Assembly (NCBI RefSeq): GCF_014131735.1
Contig: NZ_CP039121.1
Location: forward strand, 2,604,001-2,668,000
Length of the DNA stretch: 64,000 nucleotides
Source of the DNA: Lactiplantibacillus plantarum
Lineage (GTDB): Bacteria; Bacillota; Bacilli; Lactobacillales; Lactobacillaceae
Direction of reading: 5' to 3'
This document shows, in pieces, positions 10,010-18,504 of the stretch (positions are counted from its first letter, which is position 1; each line of letters opens with the position of its first letter). The position numbers were made by a program, and so were the translations under genes. The notes beneath the pieces are model-generated. The model saw only the letters and a program-made list of their open reading frames with translations. It searched no databases and was not told the DNA's origin.

Positions 10010-10056
10010 AAATAACGCCTTACGAAATTAACTTAAAATTTCGTAAGGCGTTATTT
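10010..10056. terminator. Bidirectional terminator between the EAL gene and pgm
   Basis: A perfect 20-bp stem, AAATAACGCCTTACGAAATT with its complement, has A-rich and T-rich ends and lies between convergent genes. Confidence 0.9.
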
Positions 10057-10111
10057 ATCACTTAGCATGGCTAGTCAGCTGGGCCGTACAACTTCTGACT
10101 AAATAACCAAT

Positions 10112-11839
10112 TTATTCTTTAATAAACGCTTGAATGGCATCTTCAAATTTCGCTAACTTATCATTAGCTTCTTCTAACGTACTACCTAGCGTTCCAATGT
10201 AGAACTTGATCTTTGGTTCCGTACCAGATGGCCGAATGGCGATCCAAGTGCCATCATTTAAATGATACTTCAAGACATTCGCCTTTGGCAAAGCAATTGG
10301 TGCCGTGTGGCCATCAGCAAAGCTTTCCGTTTGACTCTGGAAGTCTTCAGTCCCAGTGACATCGTAGCCGGCAAAGGCAGTTGGTGCTTCGCTTCGGAAC
10401 TTAGTCATCAGAGCCGCAATCTTATCGCTGCCGCCAACGCCATCAAATTCTTCGGACGTGGTTTGTTCGCGGAAGTAACCGTATTCCTTAAACAAGTCTT
10501 GTAATCCATCATAAAGGTTCTTACCTTGTTGCTTATAATAAGCCGCTACTTCGGCTAAAAGCACTGTGGTTTGAATCGCATCCTTGTCATGAACAAATGG
10601 TTTGATTAAGTAACCGTAACTTTCTTCAAAACCAAACATATAGGTATGTTCGCCAGTGGCTTCAAAATGTTCGATTTGTTCAGCAATATACTTGAAACCG
10701 GTCAAGACATTGATCATCGTGACACCATATGAAGCCGCTACTTTAGTAGCAAATTCACTTGAAACAATTGACTTAACTGCGGCCGCATTGGTCGGTAACG
10801 TCCCGGCATCCTTGTTTGCTTGCAAGATGTAGTGTAACAAGACAGCGGCAATTTGATTACCCGTCAACAGAACATACTCACCATTAGGTTGACGAACAGC
10901 TGTCCCTAACCGGTCAGCATCAGGATCAACCGCAATCAAGACATCCGCACCTTCTTTTTTACCCAAATCAATGGCCATCTTAAAGGCTTCAGGAAATTCA
11001 GGATTAGGGAATTTAACCGTCGAGAATTCAGGGTCAGCCACAGCTTGTTCCTTAACAACACTGAAGTTTTTAAACCCGGCATTCTTCAAAGCCTTTTCGC
11101 CAAGCATCCGGCCAGTCCCATGTAATGGTGTGAAGACTAACTTCATGTCCTTACCGACTTCATCCACTAGTTTTTGATTGATCGTCACTTCTTTGACCTT
11201 AGCTAAGTAGTCCTGATCGACATCATCCCCAATAATGGTTTCCGTCTTATCAGCTAATAATTGTTGTTCATCAGCGACGGCAATCGCAAAGACATCGTCA
11301 ACTTTACGAATATATGATGTGATAAGATCAGATTCCTTAGGTGGCATTTGACCACCATCTTCGCCATAAATCTTGTAGCCATTATATTGCTTCGGATTAT
11401 GGCTCGCCGTAATCATGATCCCTGCGTAAGTATGCAGATGCCGAACGGTAAATGAAAGTTCTGGGGTTGGCCGCAAGCTTTCAAAAACGTATGACTTGAT
11501 ACCATGTTGGCCCAATACTCGCGCAGATTCATGCGCAAAATCTTCTGAATGATGGCGGGAATCAAAACTGATTGCTACCCCGCGTTCCTTAACCTCAGCA
11601 GGCAAGGTATCCATGAAGCGTGCTAACCCTTCCGTTGCTTGACGAACCGTATAAATATTCATCCGGTTGATACCAGGTCCAAGTACCCCCCGCATCCCCG
11701 CGGTTCCGAATTCCATTGGTTCATAAAAGGCGTCTTCTAAGGCGGCGTCATCGCCAGCCATGCCCGTCAATTCTTGTTTTAAACTAGTTTCAAGTGTCGC
11801 TTGGTTTTTCCAGGTATTATAAGTATCCTGCCAACTCAC
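10112..11839 (-). CDS. pgm: Phosphoglucomutase (alpha-D-phosphohexomutase family)
   Basis: Interconverts glucose 6-phosphate and glucose 1-phosphate in the cytoplasm, supplying the substrate for GalU. 575 residues from GTG at 11839, which lies nine bases after GGAG. Longer in-frame starts (TTG 11854) overlap that ribosome binding site. The phosphoserine loop is TASHNPKQYNGYK near residue 145, the metal-binding loop DPDADRLG, the sugar-binding loop GFEESYGY, and the C-terminal phosphate-binding loop RPSGTEPKIKFY. Together they identify the long PgcA-type enzyme of Gram-positives. Monocistronic. galU lies 13 kb away, and the exopolysaccharide genes that probably use UDP-glucose lie in between. 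Confidence 0.95.
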   Translation of the reverse strand: MSWQDTYNTWKNQATLETSLKQELTGMAGDDAALEDAFYEPMEFGTAGMRGVLGPGINRMNIYTVRQATEGLARFMDTLPAEVKERGVAISFDSRHHSEDFAHESARVLGQHGIKSYVFESLRPTPELSFTVRHLHTYAGIMITASHNPKQYNGYKIYGEDGGQMPPKESDLITSYIRKVDDVFAIAVADEQQLLADKTETIIGDDVDQDYLAKVKEVTINQKLVDEVGKDMKLVFTPLHGTGRMLGEKALKNAGFKNFSVVKEQAVADPEFSTVKFPNPEFPEAFKMAIDLGKKEGADVLIAVDPDADRLGTAVRQPNGEYVLLTGNQIAAVLLHYILQANKDAGTLPTNAAAVKSIVSSEFATKVAASYGVTMINVLTGFKYIAEQIEHFEATGEHTYMFGFEESYGYLIKPFVHDKDAIQTTVLLAEVAAYYKQQGKNLYDGLQDLFKEYGYFREQTTSEEFDGVGGSDKIAALMTKFRSEAPTAFAGYDVTGTEDFQSQTESFADGHTAPIALPKANVLKYHLNDGTWIAIRPSGTEPKIKFYIGTLGSTLEEANDKLAKFEDAIQAFIKE

Positions 11840-11883
11840 AAAAACCATCTCCAATTCCGATATTTGTTAGTGCTTACAAAAAT

Positions 11884-11911
11884 AGTATACAACATTGACA
11901 CACTTTACAAA
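11884..11911 (-). promoter_or_regulatory. Predicted pgm promoter
   Basis: The minus strand has TTTGTA (11906-11911), 16 bases, then TATACT (11884-11889), about 45 bases before the pgm start. Confidence 0.5.
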
Positions 11912-12027
11912 GTAAAATTTACTAAGAAAATCCATTAATTAATGCATTTTAAATGCGTAGTGGGCCCGCATCAGTGCGAATACCCATAAATTCTGAAGTG
12001 CTAGTTAGTTCAGTCACTATCAAAACT

Positions 12028-12036
12028 TGCTATAAT
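12028..12036 (+). promoter_or_regulatory. Extended -10 promoter for the DUF3290-DUF421 pair
   Basis: TGCTATAAT (TGn plus a perfect TATAAT at 12031-12036) lies 21 bases before the start codon at 12058. No good -35 is visible, which is common for extended -10 promoters. Confidence 0.6.
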
Positions 12037-12057
12037 AAATCTTATAAGGAGGCCATC

Positions 12058-12510
12058 ATGACTTTTTATTCATACAACTACTTAGTCCATCAAAATAACA
12101 ATCATACTCTTGTCCAACTCGCAGCCATCGGCATCATTATATTAATAATCGCCATACTCAGCTGGTTATGGTACCGCCATAAAACAGACCTAAAATACCG
12201 CGACTTATTCATTATCATGGTTTTATTATTATTGCTGCTCGTCGGCATTCAATTTAATGAATGGCAGACAATCAAAAATAGTTTCAACCAAAAATCACAA
12301 GTGACACAAATTATGCAGCGTGTCGCCAAAGAAAAAGGGGTTCGTAAAACCGCGGTCTGGTCTAATACAAGTTCTGTCAGCAGTGGGATGCTCATTAAAG
12401 TCCATGACCATATCTATAACGTGACGATCAATACGGATGGAAACAGTTATACCCTGACTAAAGCCACACCGATTCAATCAACAATCAATTATGTTAAGGA
12501 GGGGCAATAA
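12058..12510 (+). CDS. DUF3290 family membrane protein
   Basis: A 150-residue protein with two N-terminal membrane segments and a soluble C-terminal domain. It resembles the DUF3290 family, whose members are usually paired with a DUF421 gene as here. ATG 12058 follows AAGGAGGCC; the frame stays open upstream to 11953 but without a start signal. Function unknown. The stop codon is followed at once by the next start (TAA then ATG), so the two are translated as a unit. Confidence 0.75.
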   Translation: MTFYSYNYLVHQNNNHTLVQLAAIGIIILIIAILSWLWYRHKTDLKYRDLFIIMVLLLLLLVGIQFNEWQTIKNSFNQKSQVTQIMQRVAKEKGVRKTAVWSNTSSVSSGMLIKVHDHIYNVTINTDGNSYTLTKATPIQSTINYVKEGQ

Positions 12511-13143
12511 ATGTTTTCATACTGGGATGTGACGATCAAACTGGCCCTCGGGCTATTGACCATCATTCTACAAATCAATCTATCTGGTAAAAGTAACCTT
12601 GCGCCAATCAGCGCCCTCGACCAAGTTCAAAACTACGTTCTCGGTGCAATCGTTGGGGGCATGATTTATAGTACCAGCGTTACTGTTTTACAATACATTT
12701 TAGTGCTTCTCATCTGGACACTGCTAGTGCTGGTCCTGCGATTCCTAACACATCACAATCGCTACGTGAAACGTTTGATTGATGGACAGCCACAGCTATT
12801 GATTAAAAATGGGCAATTACTCGTCAGCACGGCCCTCAAAAATGGGATGAGTGCTAACGATCTGATGTTTCGCTTGCGTACGGAAGGTATCACGGATATT
12901 CGCTACGTCAAACGGGCCGTACTTGAACAAAACGGCCAACTGACGATTACCCAAGTGGGCGACGACGCCGTCAAGTATCCAATAATCGTCGATGGTCAGG
13001 TCAACCTCGATGCGCTTGAAACTAGTAATCATGATGAAGCCTGGTTACTGACCCAATTGCAGGCCCAGCACTATACTGTCAGTGATATTTACCTGGCAAC
13101 GTATACTAACAAGCAATTGCTTCTATTTCCCTATCAACACTAA
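12511..13143 (+). CDS. DUF421 (YetF-like) membrane protein
   Basis: 210 residues: about three N-terminal membrane helices, then a soluble domain (about 90-210) with the YetF/DUF421 look (LIDGQPQLLIKNGQLL, then a segment NGMSANDLMFRLR). Function unknown; the family is widespread in Firmicutes and linked in places to spore or membrane stress. The ribosome binding site AAGGAGGGG lies within the end of the preceding gene, with zero bases between the two frames. Confidence 0.8.
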   Translation: MFSYWDVTIKLALGLLTIILQINLSGKSNLAPISALDQVQNYVLGAIVGGMIYSTSVTVLQYILVLLIWTLLVLVLRFLTHHNRYVKRLIDGQPQLLIKNGQLLVSTALKNGMSANDLMFRLRTEGITDIRYVKRAVLEQNGQLTITQVGDDAVKYPIIVDGQVNLDALETSNHDEAWLLTQLQAQHYTVSDIYLATYTNKQLLLFPYQH

Positions 13144-13195
13144 TTCGCGAACCTTTGGTCATCGTCAAACAATGACTAACGCTATATTTACCAAT

Positions 13196-13240
13196 AAAAA
13201 ATGCGTGGCTGATCTCAATTAAATCAGCTACGCATTTTTT
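13196..13240. terminator. Bidirectional terminator between the DUF421 gene and trxB
   Basis: A 17-bp stem (AAAAATGCGTGGCTGAT with ATCAGCTACGCATTTTT, one mismatch pair) lies between convergent genes, with T-runs on both sides. Confidence 0.9.
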
Positions 13241-13248
13241 AATTTTAT

Positions 13249-14187
13249 TTAATTGTTAACTTTGTCGCCTAAAGCAGTGATATAAGTGTAAACGCCTTGA
13301 CCGGCAGTTCCGCCTTCACCAACCGCCGTCGCAACTTGGCGTAAATCTTTCTTACGAACATCACCGACTGCAAAAATACCAGGGACCTTGGTTTCCATGT
13401 GGTCATTAGTTTCGATCCAGCCGTTTTCGTCAGTAATCCCAAGATTACTGAATGGCTTCGTAATTGGGTTAATACCAACATAGATAAAGACACCATCGAC
13501 CGCAATCTCACTGTCTTCACCAGTCTTATTATTATTAACCTTAACTCCCGTGACCTTCTTATCATCACCGATGATTTCCGTCACGTTGCTATTCCAAACA
13601 AATTCCATCTTTGGATTAGCAAAAGCCCGATCTTGTAAGATTTGTTGTGCCCGCAATTGGTCACGACGATGAATAACCGTCACCTTATCAGCAAGCTGTG
13701 TCAGGTAAGTGCCTTCCTCAATCGCTGAGTCACCGCCACCAACGACAACTACATGCTTGTTACGGAAAAACGCTCCATCACAAACTGCGCAGTATGAGAC
13801 ACCGCGGCCACCATACGTATCCTCGCCAGTAACACCCAGCTTACGATATTCAGAACCAGTCCCAATGACAAGGGCCTTAGTCTCAAACGTATCGCTATCC
13901 GTCGTCACAATTTTAACATCGCCACGATCTTCAACGGATTCGACGCTACCATACGCGTATTCAGCACCAAACTGGGTCGCTGATTCATACATGTCTTTAG
14001 CCAAATCCGGCCCCAAAACAGATTTGAAGCCCGGATAATTTTCAATTGCGGCGGTATTATTCATTTGTCCACCATAGATTCCGCGATCTAATAGTAGCAC
14101 TGATAGATTGGCTCGTGAAGCATAGAGGGCGGCTGTCATGCCGGCAGGCCCCGCACCAATAATAATCACGTCGTAACTCTTTGCCAT
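13249..14187 (-). CDS. trxB: Thioredoxin reductase
   Basis: An NADPH-dependent flavoenzyme that reduces thioredoxin. 312 residues, the low-molecular-weight type. The FAD loop is IIGAGPAGMTAALYASRA, the redox centre CAVC is at residues 133-136, the NADPH loop VVVGGGDSAIEEG and the C-terminal FAD motif GIFAVGDVR. A promoter lies at 14226-14254. The preceding exopolysaccharide operon ends only 92 bases upstream without a visible terminator, so trxB may also receive read-through. Confidence 0.97.
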   Translation of the reverse strand: MAKSYDVIIIGAGPAGMTAALYASRANLSVLLLDRGIYGGQMNNTAAIENYPGFKSVLGPDLAKDMYESATQFGAEYAYGSVESVEDRGDVKIVTTDSDTFETKALVIGTGSEYRKLGVTGEDTYGGRGVSYCAVCDGAFFRNKHVVVVGGGDSAIEEGTYLTQLADKVTVIHRRDQLRAQQILQDRAFANPKMEFVWNSNVTEIIGDDKKVTGVKVNNNKTGEDSEIAVDGVFIYVGINPITKPFSNLGITDENGWIETNDHMETKVPGIFAVGDVRKKDLRQVATAVGEGGTAGQGVYTYITALGDKVNN

Positions 14188-14225
14188 TTCTAAAGACCCC
14201 TTCCACTTAAATTCCTATGACGCTT

Positions 14226-14254
14226 AATATACCCCCAAAATTTACATTTGTCGA
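14226..14254 (-). promoter_or_regulatory. Predicted trxB promoter
   Basis: Minus strand: TCGACA (14249-14254), a 17-base spacer, then TATATT (14226-14231), 38 bases before the trxB start. Confidence 0.65.
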
Positions 14255-14279
14255 CTATCTTGTTTGTACACAACCGAAA

Positions 14280-15137
14280 TCAACGCGCCACATCATACTC
14301 AGTTTCTTTAATGCCAGTATTCATAAAATCATACGGGCTCTTCATCTTTTCCGCATCCCAACTCGCGATACCAACCACCAATAAGATTTCTAATGAATTT
14401 AGGCTGGTTGAGCGTTGTAAATTTTTTTCAAAATTAGATTTAATGCGGTTCGCTGCAATTTGAGCGCCTGGTTGGTCTGAAAATAACAAGATGGCCCACG
14501 TTGGATTATTCTGATCAAGGGAATAGGTAATATCGTTATCTCGCGTTGCCGATGTAATCGTATCCGAGACCAACCGCAATAAATCACGGTATTGTTGTTC
14601 ACTCATCATCCGTCGAATTTCATTATAGTATCGCACCCGAATAATAACCGTGGTAACCGGTAATTGAAACCGTCGATTCGTTTCGATAAACACTTGTGCA
14701 TCTTGAATATATGCGACAGTTGTTCGCAAATTGGTTTGTTCGTCAAAGGCCCCTCGTTTCATAATATCTGCTCGTAGCTTGGCATTGGCCGCTTGCAATT
14801 GTATTAATTGCCGGGTCATGCCATAAAAAGTAGCTGACAAAAGCAACGGCATAATCAACCAAAAAATCATCATCATTGGAATTACGGCGTGATGCGTTGA
14901 ATTAATATAAATCATGACGATTGCCTGAGCAAAGATAAATAGTAAGTTAGCCATTAGACCAGTGACCACACCGAAAAAATAAGTCATCAAAATCATAATG
15001 ATCGTTACACCTAAATAGATCGTATTAAGTGTGATATTAGGGGTTAACGCCATCAGTACGGCCATCGTGCTAATAAGCGCTAAAAATAATAACAAATAAA
15101 CGTCAGCAAAAATAGATGTTCGTTGATCATCATTCAT
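14280..15137 (-). CDS. Membrane protein with degenerate GGDEF domain, probable c-di-GMP receptor (PssE/YdaK type)
   Basis: 285 residues: about four membrane helices (10-105), then a GGDEF-fold domain (about 125-285). The signature GG(D/E)EF is replaced by NNPTW (210-214), followed by the usual AILL strand, so no cyclase activity is expected. The inhibitory-site motif RxxD is intact as RDND (199-202) just upstream. A dead active site with a kept RxxD is the layout of Listeria PssE and Bacillus YdaK, which bind c-di-GMP and switch on exopolysaccharide synthesis. It is the last gene of the cluster and overlaps the BcsB-like gene by eight bases. The receptor role is inferred from homology and context. 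Confidence 0.8.
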   Translation of the reverse strand: MNDDQRTSIFADVYLLLFLALISTMAVLMALTPNITLNTIYLGVTIIMILMTYFFGVVTGLMANLLFIFAQAIVMIYINSTHHAVIPMMMIFWLIMPLLLSATFYGMTRQLIQLQAANAKLRADIMKRGAFDEQTNLRTTVAYIQDAQVFIETNRRFQLPVTTVIIRVRYYNEIRRMMSEQQYRDLLRLVSDTITSATRDNDITYSLDQNNPTWAILLFSDQPGAQIAANRIKSNFEKNLQRSTSLNSLEILLVVGIASWDAEKMKSPYDFMNTGIKETEYDVAR

Positions 15138-17289
15138 GGTGCTGCCCCTTTCGCTCTAACAAACCACTTTTACGCATAATCAGGAATCCTGCCAGTAAAA
15201 TGATCACCACGATTAGCAACGCAATACCTAAATAAATCACTAGCTTAGAATTCTTCTGAATAACTGTTTTGGCGTTCACGCCATCATTAACTGTCTTATG
15301 CTTCTTAAAACGATAATTATAATGATTATTATCGTGATCGACGACAATCGCATCACCTTGATACTGGGCAATGTTCCGTTGAAAATTGATTTGAGTAGAC
15401 GCCCGGTAGACATCACTACTCTTCGCGGCGGTTACAACTAGCAATCCCGCTCGCTGATTATACGGTGAGCGTAACAGCTGGGCAGTGCCAATATTTTGAC
15501 CATACGTTTTCTCAATACTAAGTTTCTCATTTGACAGGAACCCAGTAAAATGTCGATTATATTTAAAATACAGCTTAGAATTCAGAGACCGAATAAACGC
15601 GTTTTGAGCTGGCGTCCCAAACGCAATTACGTTGCTATTTTTGAGTACCGTTTTACTAGGCTGATGGGTATAAAACTGAATATTGCCAGTATTACTTTGC
15701 GCATAAGTTCCAATAAGATTAAATATATTAGTTAGCGTTTGAAAATCGTCACTAGTCAGCGTTCGTGGTCGAACAACTGCAATGTGGTTAAAGGTCGCAT
15801 TCTTCAAAAACAAATATGGATAATTCGTAAATAATAAAGCTGCGACTGGCTTTGACTTAATCGTCGCTTCAGAATCAGCCTTAATCAGCGCCCACGGTGT
15901 TTGGGCATTATCACTTTGAGCCGCCCCACTCATCTCAAGATCAAAGGCGACACGAATCGTGAAACTATGCCCTAGCGCTTTTCCTTTCGGCAGACTAACG
16001 GTCAACTCATCATTATTGGCACGCGCTGCTGTGAGTCTTTTACTACCTAAAGCGGAATCATTTACATAAACCGTTACAAGCGATCGTTTAAAATCCAGGT
16101 TCTTAGCATAGCGAAAATGAATCCGGATTTTCGAACCATCAGCATTGGTCCGATCAACAGGGAGACTAACAAAATAAGTACTTGACTGATGTTTAGCGCC
16201 AGTCAAATAATCATCGCTGGTCGTCAATTGCTTTTTGCCACCGTATTGTAGCTCAGAGGTAAACGTCTGTGTGCTGTTACTGATGTATTTCGTATCTGCT
16301 ACTGTTTCCTGCATTAATTCCTGATTAGCAATAAACCGGCTTGCCTTCTGCAATAATTTGGTATTGAAGGCACTCACAATTAAATAATGTTTACCATCAT
16401 GCGTATATGTCTTGATAACTGCATGTTCTCGCAGTCGCTGACGATCAAGTTGCTGCTGAAACACTTTAGGCAAATGCTGATAAGTCGCAATGACCAACTG
16501 ATAATCAGCCTGTTTAGCCACCGCGGTATCTGCCGTTGTTACCGGAATCTGTGTATTCTCTGTGGTAATGGTCCGCGCCTCACCCGTTAACGCATACATG
16601 CCAGCTGACAACTCTGCGTTTGATGCTTGATGTGGCAGCGTTATGACTGAATTAGCATTCGCGATGGTATCAGTCCCAGAAAAATGCGCATAAAAAGATT
16701 TAATAGCCGTTGTTGGGGGTTGCAAGCGATACTCAAAGTTAGCATTCGCCCCATTGTAAATCGTCAACCAGTTGGCAGGTGTCTGCACCAATTGAGAACT
16801 TTGCTGGCCTTTTTTATTCAGGATCTGCCCACTGATCTTTAACTGATTTTCACCTTGAATTAACCGCAGTGGGACTTCGATAGCCCTAGTTTGGAGTCCA
16901 GTCTCCTTTTTGGGCCGGAATGAGTAAAACTTCGTTCCGTTCAACGACAACGTAATGTCAGATGTCTCCCGATTGGCCAACTGCGAAATTTGGAAATTTA
17001 GATTAATCGTCACTTTTTTGACTTGCCAATAATCCATTTTAATAAAATACATATTGGCCTCAACTGCATCACCAGACAGTGTCGTTGTTGAGTTTTGAAA
17101 AGGTTGCGTATAAGTTTGTAGATTATTCGCTGCCTGCCCACTGATAGGACAGCTTAGATTACTACTCATCCCAATTAATAAAGCGAGCATGCCTATTAAC
17201 CAGAAGAACCACTTACTGATACCGTTTGGTTTTATACCACTTTGCTTGTTGATGAAAAACTTGTTCACGAACATACCCCACCATTCCAT
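15130..17289 (-). CDS. BcsB-like exopolysaccharide synthase accessory protein (PssD/YdaN type)
   Basis: About 719 residues: an N-terminal hydrophobic segment (27-47), a large extracytoplasmic beta-rich region, and a C-terminal membrane helix (about 690-712) followed by a short basic tail. This is the architecture of BcsB-like partners of cellulose-synthase-type enzymes, and it lies directly after the GT2 gene as in Listeria pssC-pssD and Bacillus ydaM-ydaN. The start is uncertain. ATG 17289 overlaps the GT2 gene by 77 bases; ATG 17274, just after GGTGGGGT, is an alternative. It probably guides the nascent polymer outside the membrane (family inference). Confidence 0.75.
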   Translation of the reverse strand: MEWWGMFVNKFFINKQSGIKPNGISKWFFWLIGMLALLIGMSSNLSCPISGQAANNLQTYTQPFQNSTTTLSGDAVEANMYFIKMDYWQVKKVTINLNFQISQLANRETSDITLSLNGTKFYSFRPKKETGLQTRAIEVPLRLIQGENQLKISGQILNKKGQQSSQLVQTPANWLTIYNGANANFEYRLQPPTTAIKSFYAHFSGTDTIANANSVITLPHQASNAELSAGMYALTGEARTITTENTQIPVTTADTAVAKQADYQLVIATYQHLPKVFQQQLDRQRLREHAVIKTYTHDGKHYLIVSAFNTKLLQKASRFIANQELMQETVADTKYISNSTQTFTSELQYGGKKQLTTSDDYLTGAKHQSSTYFVSLPVDRTNADGSKIRIHFRYAKNLDFKRSLVTVYVNDSALGSKRLTAARANNDELTVSLPKGKALGHSFTIRVAFDLEMSGAAQSDNAQTPWALIKADSEATIKSKPVAALLFTNYPYLFLKNATFNHIAVVRPRTLTSDDFQTLTNIFNLIGTYAQSNTGNIQFYTHQPSKTVLKNSNVIAFGTPAQNAFIRSLNSKLYFKYNRHFTGFLSNEKLSIEKTYGQNIGTAQLLRSPYNQRAGLLVVTAAKSSDVYRASTQINFQRNIAQYQGDAIVVDHDNNHYNYRFKKHKTVNDGVNAKTVIQKNSKLVIYLGIALLIVVIILLAGFLIMRKSGLLERKGQHHE

Positions 17290-18439
17290 GTGCAGCCACT
17301 GCCAGCCACATCTGACTATAGACTAAGTACATAAAAACAATAATCATTAAATTGGCAATCGTCATTTCCCCTTTTTCCGTTGTAATTGTCACGAACGTAC
17401 TGATTACAAATGTGATGATGGCCATTAGCCATAGTATATTGCTGAACCCTACCAAGTCGGAGTGTGCGATTCCAGCTACTGAAAGGACGAACATACTATC
17501 TGACAAAATCAGCGACGTCATTAATAAAAAGTAAATCGATAGAAAGTACAACAAGTCAAATCGAATTGGCCGCCCCGTTTTAGTGAAAAGTAGCCGTGCG
17601 TTTTTTAAAATGACATAAATATTGCCTTTGACCCACCGTGTCCGTTGATGAAACCACACATCTAAAGTTTGGGGTTCTTGTTCCCAGGTAACGGCTAGGG
17701 GTTGAAAGCGAATCCGATATCCCATTCGATAAACGCGAAAACTGATTTCCGTATCTTCCGCCAGTGCTTTAACATCCCAACCACCAATTTTCTCAAGAAT
17801 ATCTCGCCGAATAACATAATTGGTCCCCGGGATCGTGCATAATTTAAACAACTTTTCCCGGCCCGCCTGAGCCATCCACTGAAATGATAGCGTCTCAATA
17901 TTGATAAAGCGCGTCAGTATTGATGCATTCTTGTTCCGCGTACGAAATTTACCAATCACTGCCGCTAGCCGTTGATCACTCATTAACTCAGCCACCAAAT
18001 ACCGTAATGCCGTTCTTTGAGGTGTATTATCCGCATCATAAATCGAAATCAACGAACCACGTGCCTGTTTAAGGCCAATATTAAGCGCATTCGACTTTCC
18101 CTTACCACCATTAGTCTTATCAGTATTGATCACTTTCAAGTTTCGATGTGGATACAATGACTGCACTTCCGCCAGTAATTCAGCAGAATTATCATCCGAA
18201 TTATCATTAATAATAATAATTTCATAACGATCCTTGGGATAATCAAAATTCAATAACGACTGTAACGTTTTGACGATTACAATGCCCTCGTTATGCGCGG
18301 GCACCATAATTGAGACAAAGGGTACCTTTACCGGTAACTGAGGTTCAGGACGTCGCACCTTTTGTAAATAATTCACATAGCCCGCAATCGTTAAGACAAC
18401 GTTCACGACTAGAATGCCCCAAATCGACAATACAGCCAA
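17213..18439 (-). CDS. Processive family 2 glycosyltransferase, exopolysaccharide synthase (PssC/YdaM type)
   Basis: A membrane GT2 enzyme of the cellulose/hyaluronan synthase type: one N-terminal helix, a cytoplasmic catalytic domain and about four C-terminal helices. The processive signature is complete: D79 in INDNSDD, DAD (135-137), ED (228-229) and QRTRW (265-269). It should polymerise a nucleotide sugar and export the chain; the sugar is not readable. TTG 18439 is the first standard start but has no ribosome binding site. GGGAGG at 18474-18479 fits an in-frame ATT at 18466 seven bases later, which would add nine residues. It belongs to the six-gene exopolysaccharide cluster. Confidence 0.88.
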   Translation of the reverse strand: MAVLSIWGILVVNVVLTIAGYVNYLQKVRRPEPQLPVKVPFVSIMVPAHNEGIVIVKTLQSLLNFDYPKDRYEIIIINDNSDDNSAELLAEVQSLYPHRNLKVINTDKTNGGKGKSNALNIGLKQARGSLISIYDADNTPQRTALRYLVAELMSDQRLAAVIGKFRTRNKNASILTRFINIETLSFQWMAQAGREKLFKLCTIPGTNYVIRRDILEKIGGWDVKALAEDTEISFRVYRMGYRIRFQPLAVTWEQEPQTLDVWFHQRTRWVKGNIYVILKNARLLFTKTGRPIRFDLLYFLSIYFLLMTSLILSDSMFVLSVAGIAHSDLVGFSNILWLMAIITFVISTFVTITTEKGEMTIANLMIIVFMYLVYSQMWLAVAAHGMVGYVREQVFHQQAKWYKTKRYQ

Positions 18440-18504
18440 GAATAGAAAATAATCTAAAATACTAATATTAATTCCTCCCGTTATGATAGCAACGATGCCG
18501 TCCC

